Part shown: positions 1-8,431 of the stretch, one piece after another
Layout of the letters: every line of letters starts with the position of its first letter
Position numbering within the stretch: position 1 is the first letter of the stretch
DNA from: Allobosea sp. Tri-44
GTDB lineage: Bacteria; Pseudomonadota; Alphaproteobacteria; Rhizobiales; Beijerinckiaceae
Direction: 5' to 3'
DNA: 64,000 nucleotides
Assembly: GCF_004123845.1 (NCBI RefSeq)
Contig: NZ_NBDP01000053.1
Location: forward strand, 310,001-374,000
Notes under the pieces: generated by a model
The model's input: the letters and a program-made list of their open reading frames with translations, nothing else
The model's database searches: none
What the model was told of the DNA's origin: nothing
Program-made: the position numbers and the translations under genes

Positions 1-41
1 TGACGGCGCAGCGATGTCTCGTCCTTGATGGCGTCAGACAT
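1..41 (-). CDS. Start of an unidentified gene, cut by the window edge
   Basis: Only the first 13 codons are present (MSDAIKDETSLRR). The ATG lies inside the last codons of the RuBisCO-like protein gene, an 8-base overlap, so the two genes are almost certainly co-transcribed and translationally coupled. Nothing in 13 residues allows a family call. Its identity would be the best clue to what the RuBisCO-like protein does. Confidence 0.5.
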   Translation of the reverse strand, partial: MSDAIKDETSLRR

Positions 42-1158
42 GGGATTCCGCCCGGACTTGCGCTTGCGAGTGGTGGTGGACCTGCGCGACGAACTCGGCG
101 GTGGCTTGCCTCAGCCTGTCGCCTTCGGCGAGCAGGTTGCCGCCGATCAGCAGCATGACGTCGCGGCCATAGAAGTCGAGTATCTCCGGCACGCGCGCAA
201 CGCTCATGCCGCCGGCTGGAACCGGGGCGCTCGCCGCGAGCCCAGGCTCGGGCGCAAGCGCGGCCTCGGCAATACGCCTACAGGTCTCAGCGGAATAGCC
301 GAAGCGGCCGCCATGGTTGGGGAAAATCACCGCATCGACGCCGGCAAGCCGCCAGAGCGTGCTCAGGCAGGCCGGATCGATCCGTGCCGCGCCGGCCAGG
401 CTCGGATGGGCGAAGAACGCAATCTGCGGATAGTCGCGCCTCAACGCCTGAACGTTGGAGAGACCGAGGATCGCCGGTGCGACCATCGCGGTGTCGAGCC
501 CTTCCTCGCCGGTGATGCGCAACTGCTCGCGTACGGCGTCGAGGCTGCCGGAAAGGCTCGGCACATAGCGGGTCGGATGACCCGTCTGCGAGACGGCGCG
601 ACGCACCGAAGCGGCGCAGGCTGCGACGCGCTGCGGGAACGGGCTGTAGGCTTGCGTCGCCAGCCCGTGATCATCCTTGACGTAATCGATGCCGCCCAGC
701 GCAAAGGCCTCCGCCAGTCGCGCCAGCTCCTCCGGTGGCAGTCCTTGCGGTTTCAGAGCCGAACAGGTCAGGGCTCGCGCTCTCGCGTCAACGCGCTGGC
801 GCAGGCCGTCGAGGCCAATCTGCGGGCCATCGCCGAGCGCAGTGCGCAGCTCCGGTGGCAACGCGATCTCGGCGAGCGTCAGTTCATCGTGCAGCGAGGA
901 GTTGCCGAACAGCATGTTGAGAAGCTGGCCGGCATCGTCGCCCACCGTCGCGGCCGAGAGCAGGATGCGGATCGCATGCAGGCCGTTGCCCTTTGGCTCA
1001 ACCGCGACGACACGGCCGAGGATCTCACCGAGCACATAGGGGTCATCGACCGCCTCGGGCGGCATCTCGATGCTCTGCTCGATGGCGATTGCTCTCGCCC
1101 GCGCCTCGGCATCCTCAGGCGCGCCGCGCAGATGATAAGTGACTTCGATCCAGCTCAT
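34..1158 (-). CDS. RuBisCO-like protein (form IV RuBisCO large-subunit homologue)
   Basis: This 374-residue protein has the RuBisCO large-subunit fold but is shorter than the roughly 470 residues of true RuBisCO. Visible landmarks are the catalytic lysine segment ALKPQG (K136, equivalent to K175), the carbamylated-lysine segment GGIDYVKDDH (K161 to H164), the FFAHPSLAG histidine (H251, equivalent to H294) and a phosphate-site LLIGGNL near residue 340. The third metal ligand, normally glutamate in KDDE, is histidine here, and the loop-6 lysine region reads NHGGRFG. It is therefore not a CO2-fixing enzyme. Known relatives act as enolases, isomerases or decarboxylases on sugar phosphates (methionine salvage, apionate-type pathways). 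It is the fifth gene of a minus-strand operon after an ABC importer and a flavin oxidoreductase, 73 bp downstream of the latter. The substrate is unknown. Confidence 0.85.
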   Translation of the reverse strand: MSWIEVTYHLRGAPEDAEARARAIAIEQSIEMPPEAVDDPYVLGEILGRVVAVEPKGNGLHAIRILLSAATVGDDAGQLLNMLFGNSSLHDELTLAEIALPPELRTALGDGPQIGLDGLRQRVDARARALTCSALKPQGLPPEELARLAEAFALGGIDYVKDDHGLATQAYSPFPQRVAACAASVRRAVSQTGHPTRYVPSLSGSLDAVREQLRITGEEGLDTAMVAPAILGLSNVQALRRDYPQIAFFAHPSLAGAARIDPACLSTLWRLAGVDAVIFPNHGGRFGYSAETCRRIAEAALAPEPGLAASAPVPAGGMSVARVPEILDFYGRDVMLLIGGNLLAEGDRLRQATAEFVAQVHHHSQAQVRAESHV

Positions 1159-1231
1159 CGTCGATCCCGCGGAAACGGGGCTCCGTCATTCCTGTCCCGC
1201 ACCACTATAGTGCTGCAGCCGTGAGTGCACC

Positions 1232-2158
1232 TCAACGCAGCGCGAAGCCGAGCGCGGTCAATGCATCGCGGATGCGGTCGCGACCGCTGAGGGATTGCGG
1301 ACCGGCGACACGGGCGAGCGCCTGGCGCGACCATGGCACCTGCGGGATCTTCTGCTCGCTTTGGAAGTCCTGGATCGCTCCGTCATAAGCCGCTATCGGC
1401 TCCGGCGCGTAGCCGGCGCCGTATTGCTCGCGGTGGAGGACAAGGGCGGGCGAAAGCCGCGGCTTGATCCCGGTGACGACCTCGGGAGCGGGATAGCCGA
1501 CGCAGAGGCCAAACACCGGGAAGACCTTCGGCGGCAGCCCGAGCTCCCGGGCCACCCGTTCGGGATCGTTGCGCAGCGCGCCGATATAGACCGTGCCAAG
1601 GCCGAGGCTCTCGGCGGCCAGAACCGCGTTCTGCGCGGCGAGCGCGGCGTCAATGATGCCGACGAACAGGGTCTCGAGATAGTCGAGGGCATCGACTGCA
1701 TGCTCGCGAGCGGCTCCCAGTTCGCACAGCCGGCTGAGATCGGCGAGGAAGACCAGCAGCGTCGGAGCCTGCAGGATGTGCTTCTGGTTGCCCGTGACCT
1801 CGGCGAGGCGCGCCTTGCGGGCAGGGTCCGAGACCGCAACCACGCTCCAGGTCTGCAGATTGGAGGAGCTGGCTGCGGATTGCCCGGCCGCGACCAATGT
1901 CTCGATCGTGCCTTCGGGCAGCGGATCGGGCTTGTAGGAGCGCACCGAGCGATGCGCCAGGATCTGGCCGATGACCTCGTTCCACTGCGCCGGTTCCGGC
2001 TGGCCCTCGGCGCGATAGCGCGCCCGCAGCAGCGTTTGCGCGTCGTCTCCAGCGGAAACTTCGGAGAGCGCGCCGTGAGGAGCGTCCGTGGCATGCAGGG
2101 CAGCGGTCATTGTCGGGAACCCGTTCAGGAAGGCATGGGTCAGCGAGGAAAGCGGCAT
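1232..2158 (-). CDS. Nitroreductase-family NAD(P)H:FMN oxidoreductase (NfsA/FRP-like)
   Basis: The protein is about 308 residues with a flavin nitroreductase fold. The HRSVRSYKPDPLPEG segment and the SSSNLQTWSVV segment are FMN-contacting motifs of the NfsA/NfrA branch, and GLGTVYIGALR is the usual second FMN loop. The chosen ATG at 2158 overlaps the permease stop codon as TGATG, implying translational coupling. An internal ATG at 2110 (292 residues) is the alternative start, and neither has a strong ribosome site. Family members transfer hydride from NAD(P)H through FMN to nitro compounds, quinones or other flavins. Next to a sulfonate-type importer it could supply reduced flavin or reduce the imported molecule, which is inference. 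Confidence 0.8.
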   Translation of the reverse strand: MPLSSLTHAFLNGFPTMTAALHATDAPHGALSEVSAGDDAQTLLRARYRAEGQPEPAQWNEVIGQILAHRSVRSYKPDPLPEGTIETLVAAGQSAASSSNLQTWSVVAVSDPARKARLAEVTGNQKHILQAPTLLVFLADLSRLCELGAAREHAVDALDYLETLFVGIIDAALAAQNAVLAAESLGLGTVYIGALRNDPERVARELGLPPKVFPVFGLCVGYPAPEVVTGIKPRLSPALVLHREQYGAGYAPEPIAAYDGAIQDFQSEQKIPQVPWSRQALARVAGPQSLSGRDRIRDALTALGFALR

Positions 2159-3027
2159 CAGCGCGCCATGCCCCAGCGCCTGATCGTCGTCCTCTCGATC
2201 GCCGCGAAGACGAGGTTCTCGACGACGAGGCCGATCAGGATCACCAGGAGCAAGCCGGCGAAGACCTTGTCGGTATAGAGTTCGTTGCGGTTCTGGAAGA
2301 TGTACCAGCCGAGGCCGCCGCGCCCCGAGGAAGCGCCGAAGACGAGCTCGGCGGCGATCAGCGTACGCCAGGCGAAGGCCCAGCCGATCTTGAGGCCGGA
2401 CAGAATCGCCGGCAGCGCCGCCGGTACGAGGATGCCGAAGACATAGCGCAGGCCCGTGAGCCCGTAATTGCGGCCGGCCATGCGCAATGTGTCGGGCACG
2501 CCCTGGAAACCGGCGAAGGTGTTGAGCGCGACCGGCCAGAGCACCGAATGGATCAGCACGAAGATCAGGCTGCCCGAACCGAGGCCGAACCAGAGCAGAG
2601 CCAAGGGTAAGAGCGCGATCGCCGGCAACGGGTTGAACATCGCGGTCAGCGTCGAGAGCAGGTCGCGCCCGATCTGGGTCGAGATGGCGAGCGTGGTCAG
2701 CAGGAAAGCGAGCGCCAGCCCCGCCGCATAGCCTTGCGCCAGCACGACCAGCGAGAGCCGGGCGCGTTGGAGTAGTTCGCCGCTTGCGAGCCCTTCGAAC
2801 AGGGCCTGAACCGTGGCGAGGAAGGTGGGTAGCAAGAGCTCGTTGTCCTGCCAGCGCGCCAGCGCCTCCCAGAGCAGGGCAAGGACGACAAGTATCAGGC
2901 CCTTGCGCAGCCAGCCCTGCGCGGCGAGGCGCTCGACCAGCGGGCGCGGCCGCTCGAGTGCCGTCGCGACGAAGGGCGGCAGCGGCTGGTCGTATTCCGG
3001 CCGGATCGGCGGCTGGGCGAGGCTCAT
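2158..3027 (-). CDS. ABC transporter permease, sulfonate/nitrate/taurine type (SsuC/TauC-like)
   Basis: This 289-residue inner-membrane permease has about six hydrophobic segments. A soluble N-terminal stretch of some 45 residues precedes the first helix (GLILVVLALLWEAL). The cytoplasmic coupling loop is recognisable around AGRNYGLTGLRYVFGILVPAALPAI, the EAA-type motif of the BPD_transp_1 family. Its ATG overlaps the ATP-binding protein stop as ATGA, and its own stop overlaps the nitroreductase start. It forms the membrane channel of the importer with its two upstream neighbours. The family moves alkanesulfonates, nitrate, taurine or thiamine precursors. Sequence alone does not fix the substrate. 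Confidence 0.9.
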   Translation of the reverse strand: MSLAQPPIRPEYDQPLPPFVATALERPRPLVERLAAQGWLRKGLILVVLALLWEALARWQDNELLLPTFLATVQALFEGLASGELLQRARLSLVVLAQGYAAGLALAFLLTTLAISTQIGRDLLSTLTAMFNPLPAIALLPLALLWFGLGSGSLIFVLIHSVLWPVALNTFAGFQGVPDTLRMAGRNYGLTGLRYVFGILVPAALPAILSGLKIGWAFAWRTLIAAELVFGASSGRGGLGWYIFQNRNELYTDKVFAGLLLVILIGLVVENLVFAAIERTTIRRWGMAR

Positions 3028-3911
3028 CGTTGTGCCTCTCCCGCACCGGCGTGCTCATGCTCGAACAGCCGCTCGTGCAGGCGCCGAACGGCTGCCTGGA
3101 ACGGTGCCCCGCCAGTGCTGGCGAGATCGAATTCGTGGCTGTTGAACTCCGCCCGCAGCCGGCCGGGATGGGCTGAGAGCACCGCGACGCGGTTGCCGAC
3201 GATCAGCGCCTCCTCGATCGAATGAGTGACGAAGAGCAGGGTGAAGCGGACCTCGTCCCAGAGCGCGAGCAGTTCCTCCTGCATCCTGCGCCGGGTCAGC
3301 GCGTCGAGCGCGGCGAAGGGCTCGTCCATCAGGAGGATGCTCGGCTGCATGGCGAGCGCGCGGGCGATCGCGACCCGCTGCTTCATGCCGCCGGAGAGCT
3401 GGTGTGGATAGCTGTCGGCGAATTTGGCGAGCCCGACCTTCTCGACATAGTGGCGCGCCCTCTCTTCAGCCTCGCGGCGCGGGAGCGTGCGCGAGGCTGT
3501 GAGCGGGAAGGTGACGTTCTGCAGCACGGTCTTCCACGGCGGGAGCTGGTCGAACTCCTGGAAGACAACGATGCGGTCGGGGCCGGGGCCGCTGACCGGC
3601 CGGCCGCCGAGCCGAATCTCGCCCTCGACCGGGGCGATGAAGCCGGCGACGGCCTTGAGCAGGGTCGACTTGCCGCATCCGGACGGGCCGAGCAGCACGA
3701 AACGGTCGGCCTCGTAAACGTCGAAGCCGACCCGGTGCGTCGCGCGCACGATGTGCTCGGCGGTGCGGTATTCGAGGCTGACGCCGTCGACCTGCAGGAG
3801 CGGCCCCGCGCCGGCAGCGGCCACTGGAGCCGGCGCGCGCTGAGCCGCCCGCGACTGCCGGATCTCGGTCACCGAGGTGTCGCGCAGGAGTTCGTCGGCG
3901 ACGAGCGTCAT
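3024..3911 (-). CDS. ABC transporter ATP-binding protein, SsuB/TauB-like
   Basis: The 295-residue ATPase has Walker A GPSGCGKST, a Q-loop VVFQEFDQLPPWKT, signature LSGGMKQRVAIARA, Walker B ILLMDEPFAALD and the switch histidine in VTHSIEEAL. The PPWKTV element after the Q-loop is typical of nitrate/sulfonate/taurine importers. It carries a 40-residue N-terminal extension rich in Ala and Pro before the ABC domain. It lies between the binding protein (8 bp upstream) and the permease (4-bp overlap) and energises that importer from the cytoplasmic face. Confidence 0.92.
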   Translation of the reverse strand: MTLVADELLRDTSVTEIRQSRAAQRAPAPVAAAGAGPLLQVDGVSLEYRTAEHIVRATHRVGFDVYEADRFVLLGPSGCGKSTLLKAVAGFIAPVEGEIRLGGRPVSGPGPDRIVVFQEFDQLPPWKTVLQNVTFPLTASRTLPRREAEERARHYVEKVGLAKFADSYPHQLSGGMKQRVAIARALAMQPSILLMDEPFAALDALTRRRMQEELLALWDEVRFTLLFVTHSIEEALIVGNRVAVLSAHPGRLRAEFNSHEFDLASTGGAPFQAAVRRLHERLFEHEHAGAGEAQR

Positions 3912-3919
3912 GCTGGCTC

Positions 3920-4951
3920 TCAGCTGCCCGCGGCGATGCGCGGATCGGTGAAGAAATAATCGCTCAGTGCCTTCGGCTCGTTCTTGATCGCGCCGACACG
4001 GTGCAGGAACTGGCCGAGGCCGAGCGTGTTCTGCGGCTCGACCTTGAAGGTCACTTCGGGATTCTTGATGACCTGGAGCAGGAGCTTGCGGTCGCCCTTG
4101 CCGCCATTGGCCTTGAGATAGATATCGGCGGCCTCATCGGGATTGGCGGCGATCAACTTCGCGGCTTCATCGAGCGCATCGAGGAAGGCGCGATAGGTCT
4201 TCGGCGCCTCCTTGTAGAATTTCTCGGTGCCATAGAGCACGGTCGAGGAGGCGGGTCCGCCCTGGACCTCATAGGAATTCAAGACGATGCGGGCTTTCGG
4301 GTTCTCGGCCAGCTCCTGCTCCTGGAAGGGCGGGTTGCCGAAATGGCCGGTGATCTCGGTGCCGCCCTTGATGATCGCGGCGGCAGCCTCGGGATGGGGC
4401 AGGGCGACGCTGATCTTGTCGAGCCGGTCGAACTCCTTGTCGCCCCAGAGCTTGGCCGAGGCCCATTGCAGGACGCGCGACTGCACGGAAACGCCGACGG
4501 CGGGCAGGGCGATCCTGTCCTTCTCGGTGAAGTCGGCGATCGTCTTCACATTCGGGTTGTTGGTGACGAGGTAGTAGGGGAAGTTGCCGAGCGAGGCGAC
4601 GCCCTTGACGTTCTGCCTGCCCTTGGTGCGATCCCACAGCGTGAACAGCGGGCCGACACCGGCACCGGCGATCTCGATCGAGTTCGAGAGCAGGGCGTCG
4701 TTGACCGCCGCGCCGCCGGAGAGCTGCAGGAACTCGACCTTGATGTCGACGCCGGCCGCCTTGCCGTGTTTCTCGATCAGCTTCTGCTCGGCGGCGACGT
4801 CGAGCAGCAGGTAGACGACGCCGAACTGCTTGGCGATGCGCAGCTGGCCCTCGGCAGCCGAAGCCGCGCTGGTGATGCCGAACGACAGCGCCGTGCCGAC
4901 CATCACTGCGGCCGCCTGCCGGCGCGACAAGAGGTTGTTCCAAATCGCCAT
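3920..4951 (-). CDS. ABC transporter periplasmic substrate-binding protein, SsuA/NMT1-like
   Basis: The 343-residue secreted protein begins MAIWNNLLSRRQ, followed by a hydrophobic signal segment ending in SAASA-AEG, a plausible signal-peptidase site. The mature part has the NMT1/SsuA pattern (LRIAKQFGVVYLLLDVAAEQKL near the N-terminus). The ATG at 4951 is chosen because AGGAG lies seven bases upstream; the reading frame stays open to 5038 but that extension has no signal-peptide character. It is the first gene of the operon, so ligand capture is its role. Candidate ligands are sulfonates or other small organic anions. Two palindromes upstream (5045-5062 and 5181-5198) may be operators. Confidence 0.88.
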   Translation of the reverse strand: MAIWNNLLSRRQAAAVMVGTALSFGITSAASAAEGQLRIAKQFGVVYLLLDVAAEQKLIEKHGKAAGVDIKVEFLQLSGGAAVNDALLSNSIEIAGAGVGPLFTLWDRTKGRQNVKGVASLGNFPYYLVTNNPNVKTIADFTEKDRIALPAVGVSVQSRVLQWASAKLWGDKEFDRLDKISVALPHPEAAAAIIKGGTEITGHFGNPPFQEQELAENPKARIVLNSYEVQGGPASSTVLYGTEKFYKEAPKTYRAFLDALDEAAKLIAANPDEAADIYLKANGGKGDRKLLLQVIKNPEVTFKVEPQNTLGLGQFLHRVGAIKNEPKALSDYFFTDPRIAAGS

Positions 4952-5044
4952 CTCGAACTCCTGAAAACGCTGCGGCGGACCGTGCCCAGGCCGCGCTGAG
5001 CCATGCCGAAACTTGCGGCCCGGCAGCGCAAGCGTCAACGAGAA

Positions 5045-5062
5045 TGTTCTTTTTAAAGAACA
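5045..5062. promoter_or_regulatory. Palindrome upstream of the ABC/RuBisCO-like protein operon
   Basis: Eight-base perfect inverted arms (TGTTCTTT and AAAGAACA) flank a central TT. The site lies 94 bp upstream of the binding-protein start codon in an otherwise featureless, locally AT-rich patch. It resembles a dimeric repressor operator. No regulator gene is adjacent, so the protein that binds it is unknown. Confidence 0.45.
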
Positions 5063-5180
5063 GGTAGCGAAGGGTGATTATTGCCCCGAGCGCGGCGGCC
5101 GGGAAAGATTTGTCCTCCTAGGCCGATGAGCCGGTGTCTCTCCAGTTGAGGGGCGGGATCCGGCCATGATTTGCAGGTAT

Positions 5181-5198
5181 CGTTCTCTTTAAGAAACG
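5181..5198. promoter_or_regulatory. Second TTCT/AGAA half-site pair upstream of the ABC operon
   Basis: TTCT and AGAA are spaced by five bases here; the same half-sites in the perfect palindrome at 5045-5062 are spaced by six. The site is immediately 3' of the flavin hydroxylase stop and about 230 bp upstream of the binding-protein gene. It may be a weaker second binding site for the same regulator. Confidence 0.25.
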
Positions 5199-5199
5199 T

Positions 5200-7152
5200 T
5201 CACTGCGGTGCCTGGGGTGCCATGAAAGCGGCGAAGAAGGCGGCCAGGGCTGCGTGGTCATCGAGCGGAAGGACGTTGGCGATGTATTGGTCGGGCCGCA
5301 CGATCACCAGGCAACCATGCTCGCGATCGATGCCGCGTGCAGCGAAGATATCCTGACCGCTACGAAGTTCGGGGCAGAACACCTTCTCATAGTCGATCAG
5401 GCCGAGCCGGCCCTTGCGGGGCAGGAGCAAGCTCGGCAGGGCATCGACGGCGACGTCGCGATGGGCCTGCTGAAGGATCGCGCGCAGGTCGATGACCGCA
5501 TCGACATCGTCACCGGGCCGCGTATGTCGCCGCAGGGGTGACGAGGGCGAATCCGTAAGGAAGTCGCACAAGGCACGCAGGCGCGACGTGCCCGAAGACG
5601 GATCGGTGCGGTCGGCGAAAACGTAGAGACGCCAGCGGCCATCAGCCTGTGCGACATGGCCGAGCTCAACCGGCTTGGCGTCGCCGAGGCGGATCACCGG
5701 CGCCGAATGGAAGCGCGCGCCGATCGCCAATCCCTTTGCCAGACCGGCATGGGTCGGCTGACCGGTCAGGGTCGAGGGCGCGTAGCGGGTCGCGGTGCCC
5801 GCGGTGTAGCGGCCGTGCCTGACGAAATAGGCTTCGACCTCCTTGGGATCGACGCCGTCTCCGCTTTCCGAGGTTCTCAGCGGTGCGCTCAGCATCTTCG
5901 CCCATTCGCGATCGAAATCGATCAGCTCCTTGGCGATCGCCTGACGTTCGGCCGAGTAGCTGTGCAGCAGCCCGGGCGGGCATTGCCCGCGCAGGACCGC
6001 GGCCAGCTTCCAGCCGAGGTTGAAGCTGTCCTGCATCGAGACGTTCATGCCCTGGCCGGCTTTCGGGCTATGGGTATGGCAGGCATCGCCGGCGATGAAG
6101 ACGGCAGGCAGGCGTTGCTCGACCTCCTCTGCCGGCACATCGTCGAACTTGTCGCAGAGGCGCTGGCCGATCTCGTAGACCGACCACCAGGCGACCTCCT
6201 TCACCTCGAACGAGTAGGGCCGCAGGATGCGCTGCGCCGCGGCGATCAGGTGCTCGACGCCGATATTGCGGCTCGCGACCCGCTCGTTCTCGCTGAGCTT
6301 GTCGAGCTCGACATAGATCCGGATCAGATAGCCGCCCTCGCGCGGGATGATGATGATCGTGCCCTCGCCGGCGGACTGGATCAGCGCCTTCAGCCGGACA
6401 TCCGGGAAGTCGGTGACGGCGAGCACATCCATGACACCCCAGGCCTGGTTGGCGGAATCGCCCTCCAGCGCTCGCCCGATCGACTTGCGCACGGCGCTGC
6501 GCGCGCCATCGCAGCCAACGACATAGCGGGCCCTGACGGTCTCGATCTCGCCCTCATGCGCGGGATCGACACGTTCCAGCTTTACGGTCACCGGGTGCGA
6601 TGACGCGCTGCCGTCGGCATTGCGGGCGGTGTCGATCTGCAGGTCGAGCAGGCGCCGGGAATAATCCGGCTCCAGCCGGCTCGGCGAGCGTCGCATGACA
6701 TCGAGGAAGAAGTCGTGGATCCGTGCCTGGTTCAGGATCACATGCGGGAACTCGGAGAGCCCGTCCTCGACATCCTGGATCCGGCCGCTGCGAACGATCG
6801 CTTCCGGCTGGGTCGCATCGGGTTTCCAGAACACCGTCTCGTTGACCCAGTAGCTTTCCTTGAGCACGCGTTCGGAAAAGCCGAAGGCATCGAACATCTC
6901 GATGGTGCGGCAGGCAATGCCGTCAGCCTGTCCGAGCTCCAGCGGTCCAGGCTTCTGCTCGACGATCCGCGTGGTGATCTTGGGGAAGGCCGCCAGTTGC
7001 GCCGCCAGCGTCAGGCCGGCAGGGCCGCAGCCGACGATCAGCACGTCGACTTCCTGTGGCAGTGAGGCGCCGGTCGAGGATGTCGCGAGCTCGGTTGCGG
7101 GCTCGGAGACGGCGGGATCGCCGGTCCGAAAGCCGTTGAGATGAAACTGCAT
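5200..7152 (-). CDS. FAD-dependent aromatic hydroxylase (phenol 2-monooxygenase / 3-hydroxybenzoate 4-monooxygenase family)
   Basis: This 650-residue class A flavin monooxygenase shows the N-terminal Rossmann motif VDVLIVGCGPAGLTLAAQLA (about residues 36-55), the dual-function VVGCDGARSAVRKSIG motif and the second FAD motif FIAGDACHTHSPKAGQGMN. A C-terminal thioredoxin-like domain of about 180 residues follows, as in phenol hydroxylase and MobA. These enzymes use NAD(P)H and O2 to add a hydroxyl group ortho to an existing phenol group. The ATG at 7152 is chosen because upstream codons overlap the preceding gene. It follows the class II aldolase gene by 56 bp in the same operon, so it may provide the catechol for the extradiol dioxygenases encoded elsewhere in the cluster. 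The exact substrate cannot be read from sequence. Confidence 0.88.
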   Translation of the reverse strand: MQFHLNGFRTGDPAVSEPATELATSSTGASLPQEVDVLIVGCGPAGLTLAAQLAAFPKITTRIVEQKPGPLELGQADGIACRTIEMFDAFGFSERVLKESYWVNETVFWKPDATQPEAIVRSGRIQDVEDGLSEFPHVILNQARIHDFFLDVMRRSPSRLEPDYSRRLLDLQIDTARNADGSASSHPVTVKLERVDPAHEGEIETVRARYVVGCDGARSAVRKSIGRALEGDSANQAWGVMDVLAVTDFPDVRLKALIQSAGEGTIIIIPREGGYLIRIYVELDKLSENERVASRNIGVEHLIAAAQRILRPYSFEVKEVAWWSVYEIGQRLCDKFDDVPAEEVEQRLPAVFIAGDACHTHSPKAGQGMNVSMQDSFNLGWKLAAVLRGQCPPGLLHSYSAERQAIAKELIDFDREWAKMLSAPLRTSESGDGVDPKEVEAYFVRHGRYTAGTATRYAPSTLTGQPTHAGLAKGLAIGARFHSAPVIRLGDAKPVELGHVAQADGRWRLYVFADRTDPSSGTSRLRALCDFLTDSPSSPLRRHTRPGDDVDAVIDLRAILQQAHRDVAVDALPSLLLPRKGRLGLIDYEKVFCPELRSGQDIFAARGIDREHGCLVIVRPDQYIANVLPLDDHAALAAFFAAFMAPQAPQ

Positions 7153-7208
7153 GGAGGCCCCCTTCAACGAAGCGGAATGATCGAGGTGCTTGCGTTGGCT
7201 GAAGGCCG

Positions 7209-7991
7209 TCAGCGCCGGCGGGCGCGGGCCTGTTCGAGCCACATCTCCCAGGGGCGATGGACCTGCGCCTCGATGCTGGCGACGCAGGCGCGGCTTTCGC
7301 CCTCGGTGAGATAGGTGACTTCGCCGAGCTGCATCGCCTGGAGCTGATAGCGCGCGTTAAGCTCGGCATAGACGGCCCGGTAGACCGCCTGCTTGATCGA
7401 GTAGCCGACGACGGTCGAGCCATGGCCGCGCATCAGCACGATGTCGTGGCCGTCGAAATGCTCGGCGAGTGCGCGGCCGAGATGGTTGTTGCTGATCAGG
7501 AGATCGGTCGCGTCGCCGCCAGCCTCGCGGATCTCGAAGACCGGTGCGCCCTGGCCGACGAAGCCGGCCATGTGGAACATCGCACGGAGGCGCGTGCCCT
7601 TGACCACGCTCAGCGGCACGATCGAATGCGAGTGGCTGTGAACCACAGCCATCACGTCGGGGCGCTTGCGGAAGATCTCGGCGTGTATGAAGCGTTCGAG
7701 ATAGACCTTGCGGCCGTTGGCGTTCACCGCCTCGCCGTTGAGCGTGAACTCGACGATGTCTTCGGCCTCGACCCGGCTCGGCGCCATGTTGCGGGCGAGC
7801 AGGAAGCGATCGGGCCGGCCGTCATGGCGCACGCTGATATGGCCGAAGGCATCGACGACACCCTGATCAAACAGGATGTGATTGGCCGCGACGAGATCCG
7901 CGACGATCTCCGGTGACGGCGCGACTGAGGCTGTGGCCGTGTCGGCGATATCGACAGCGATGGGGTGGTGGCCATGGTCCGAGGTGCACAT
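7209..7991 (-). CDS. Class II aldolase/adducin-fold enzyme, zinc site intact (possible aromatic acid decarboxylase)
   Basis: The 260-residue protein has the class II aldolase fold with all expected zinc histidines: H118 and H120 in AVVHSHSHS and H190 in MRGHGSTVVG. The acidic residue in FIHAEIF is also kept. The N-terminal 25 residues are extra and low-complexity. Sugar-phosphate aldolases and epimerases share this fold, but so do 3,4-dihydroxyphthalate-type decarboxylases of aromatic pathways. Heading an operon with an aromatic flavin hydroxylase makes a decarboxylase or aromatic side-chain role more likely than sugar metabolism. That last step is inference. The gene is divergent from a MarR regulator, with a palindrome in between. 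Confidence 0.82.
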   Translation of the reverse strand: MCTSDHGHHPIAVDIADTATASVAPSPEIVADLVAANHILFDQGVVDAFGHISVRHDGRPDRFLLARNMAPSRVEAEDIVEFTLNGEAVNANGRKVYLERFIHAEIFRKRPDVMAVVHSHSHSIVPLSVVKGTRLRAMFHMAGFVGQGAPVFEIREAGGDATDLLISNNHLGRALAEHFDGHDIVLMRGHGSTVVGYSIKQAVYRAVYAELNARYQLQAMQLGEVTYLTEGESRACVASIEAQVHRPWEMWLEQARARRR

Positions 7992-8431
7992 AGGTCGGTC
8001 TCTCCGAAATCGCCTTGATCGCAGCGTTCTACAGGCCAGCCAGTGCCGGTACAGCAGTCGGTCCGCCGTGCCAGCGCAGACAATCAGAAGGGATCGAGGA
8101 GGTGCGAAGGCGTTGCGGCAGCGCGGATTCCCGAAGCCGGAAATCGGCTAGCCATCCTCCCATTGCTCGATCTCTGATAGATCGTCCGTATACTGATTAA
8201 CAGGATACGCGCAGATTTTTGGCTGTCAACCGCGCCGGCGGCGTCGGTGAGTTGCGACGAGTGCCGCTCTCGTGGGGACGGTTTGACCGCTTACGGAATG
8301 AAAGCATACGATCTATAGCGGAGCTCGCCGATCTGGCCGGGCAATGTTCGCCTGTGCCGGGTGGTGAAGAACCTGAAGTGCTGAAATCCGAGCGGCGAGA
8401 CCTGCTGCTGTTTCACCAAGGCAAAGCGACG
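7992..8431. other. Divergent control region between the aldolase/hydroxylase operon and the MarR gene
   Basis: These 440 bases hold no convincing gene. They contain one strong palindrome (8187-8209). The reading frame of the MarR protein stays open upstream to 8219, but that extension has no domain character and would overlap the palindrome. Confidence 0.6.
8187..8209. promoter_or_regulatory. MarR-type operator palindrome, copy 1
   Basis: A 23-bp site with 9 of 11 base pairs symmetrical, outer arms CGTAT and ATACG around the core ACTGATTAACAG. The same core (ATACTGAT) recurs in the palindrome at 9018-9038. Its position between the divergent aldolase/hydroxylase operon and the MarR gene fits autoregulation plus control of the catabolic operon. 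Confidence 0.6.

Noticed and set aside
25..1224. Long open frames opposite real genes, for example here, at 11879-13432 and at 27737-29383
   Set aside because: They are antisense shadows produced by high-GC codon use. The opposite strand carries recognised families with conserved motifs in each case.
1232..3058. A single 608-codon frame spanning the nitroreductase and the permease region
   Set aside because: Its first half is a frame-shifted reading of the SsuC-like permease (2158-3027), which has clear membrane helices and an ATP-binding neighbour. Only the C-terminal half is the real nitroreductase.
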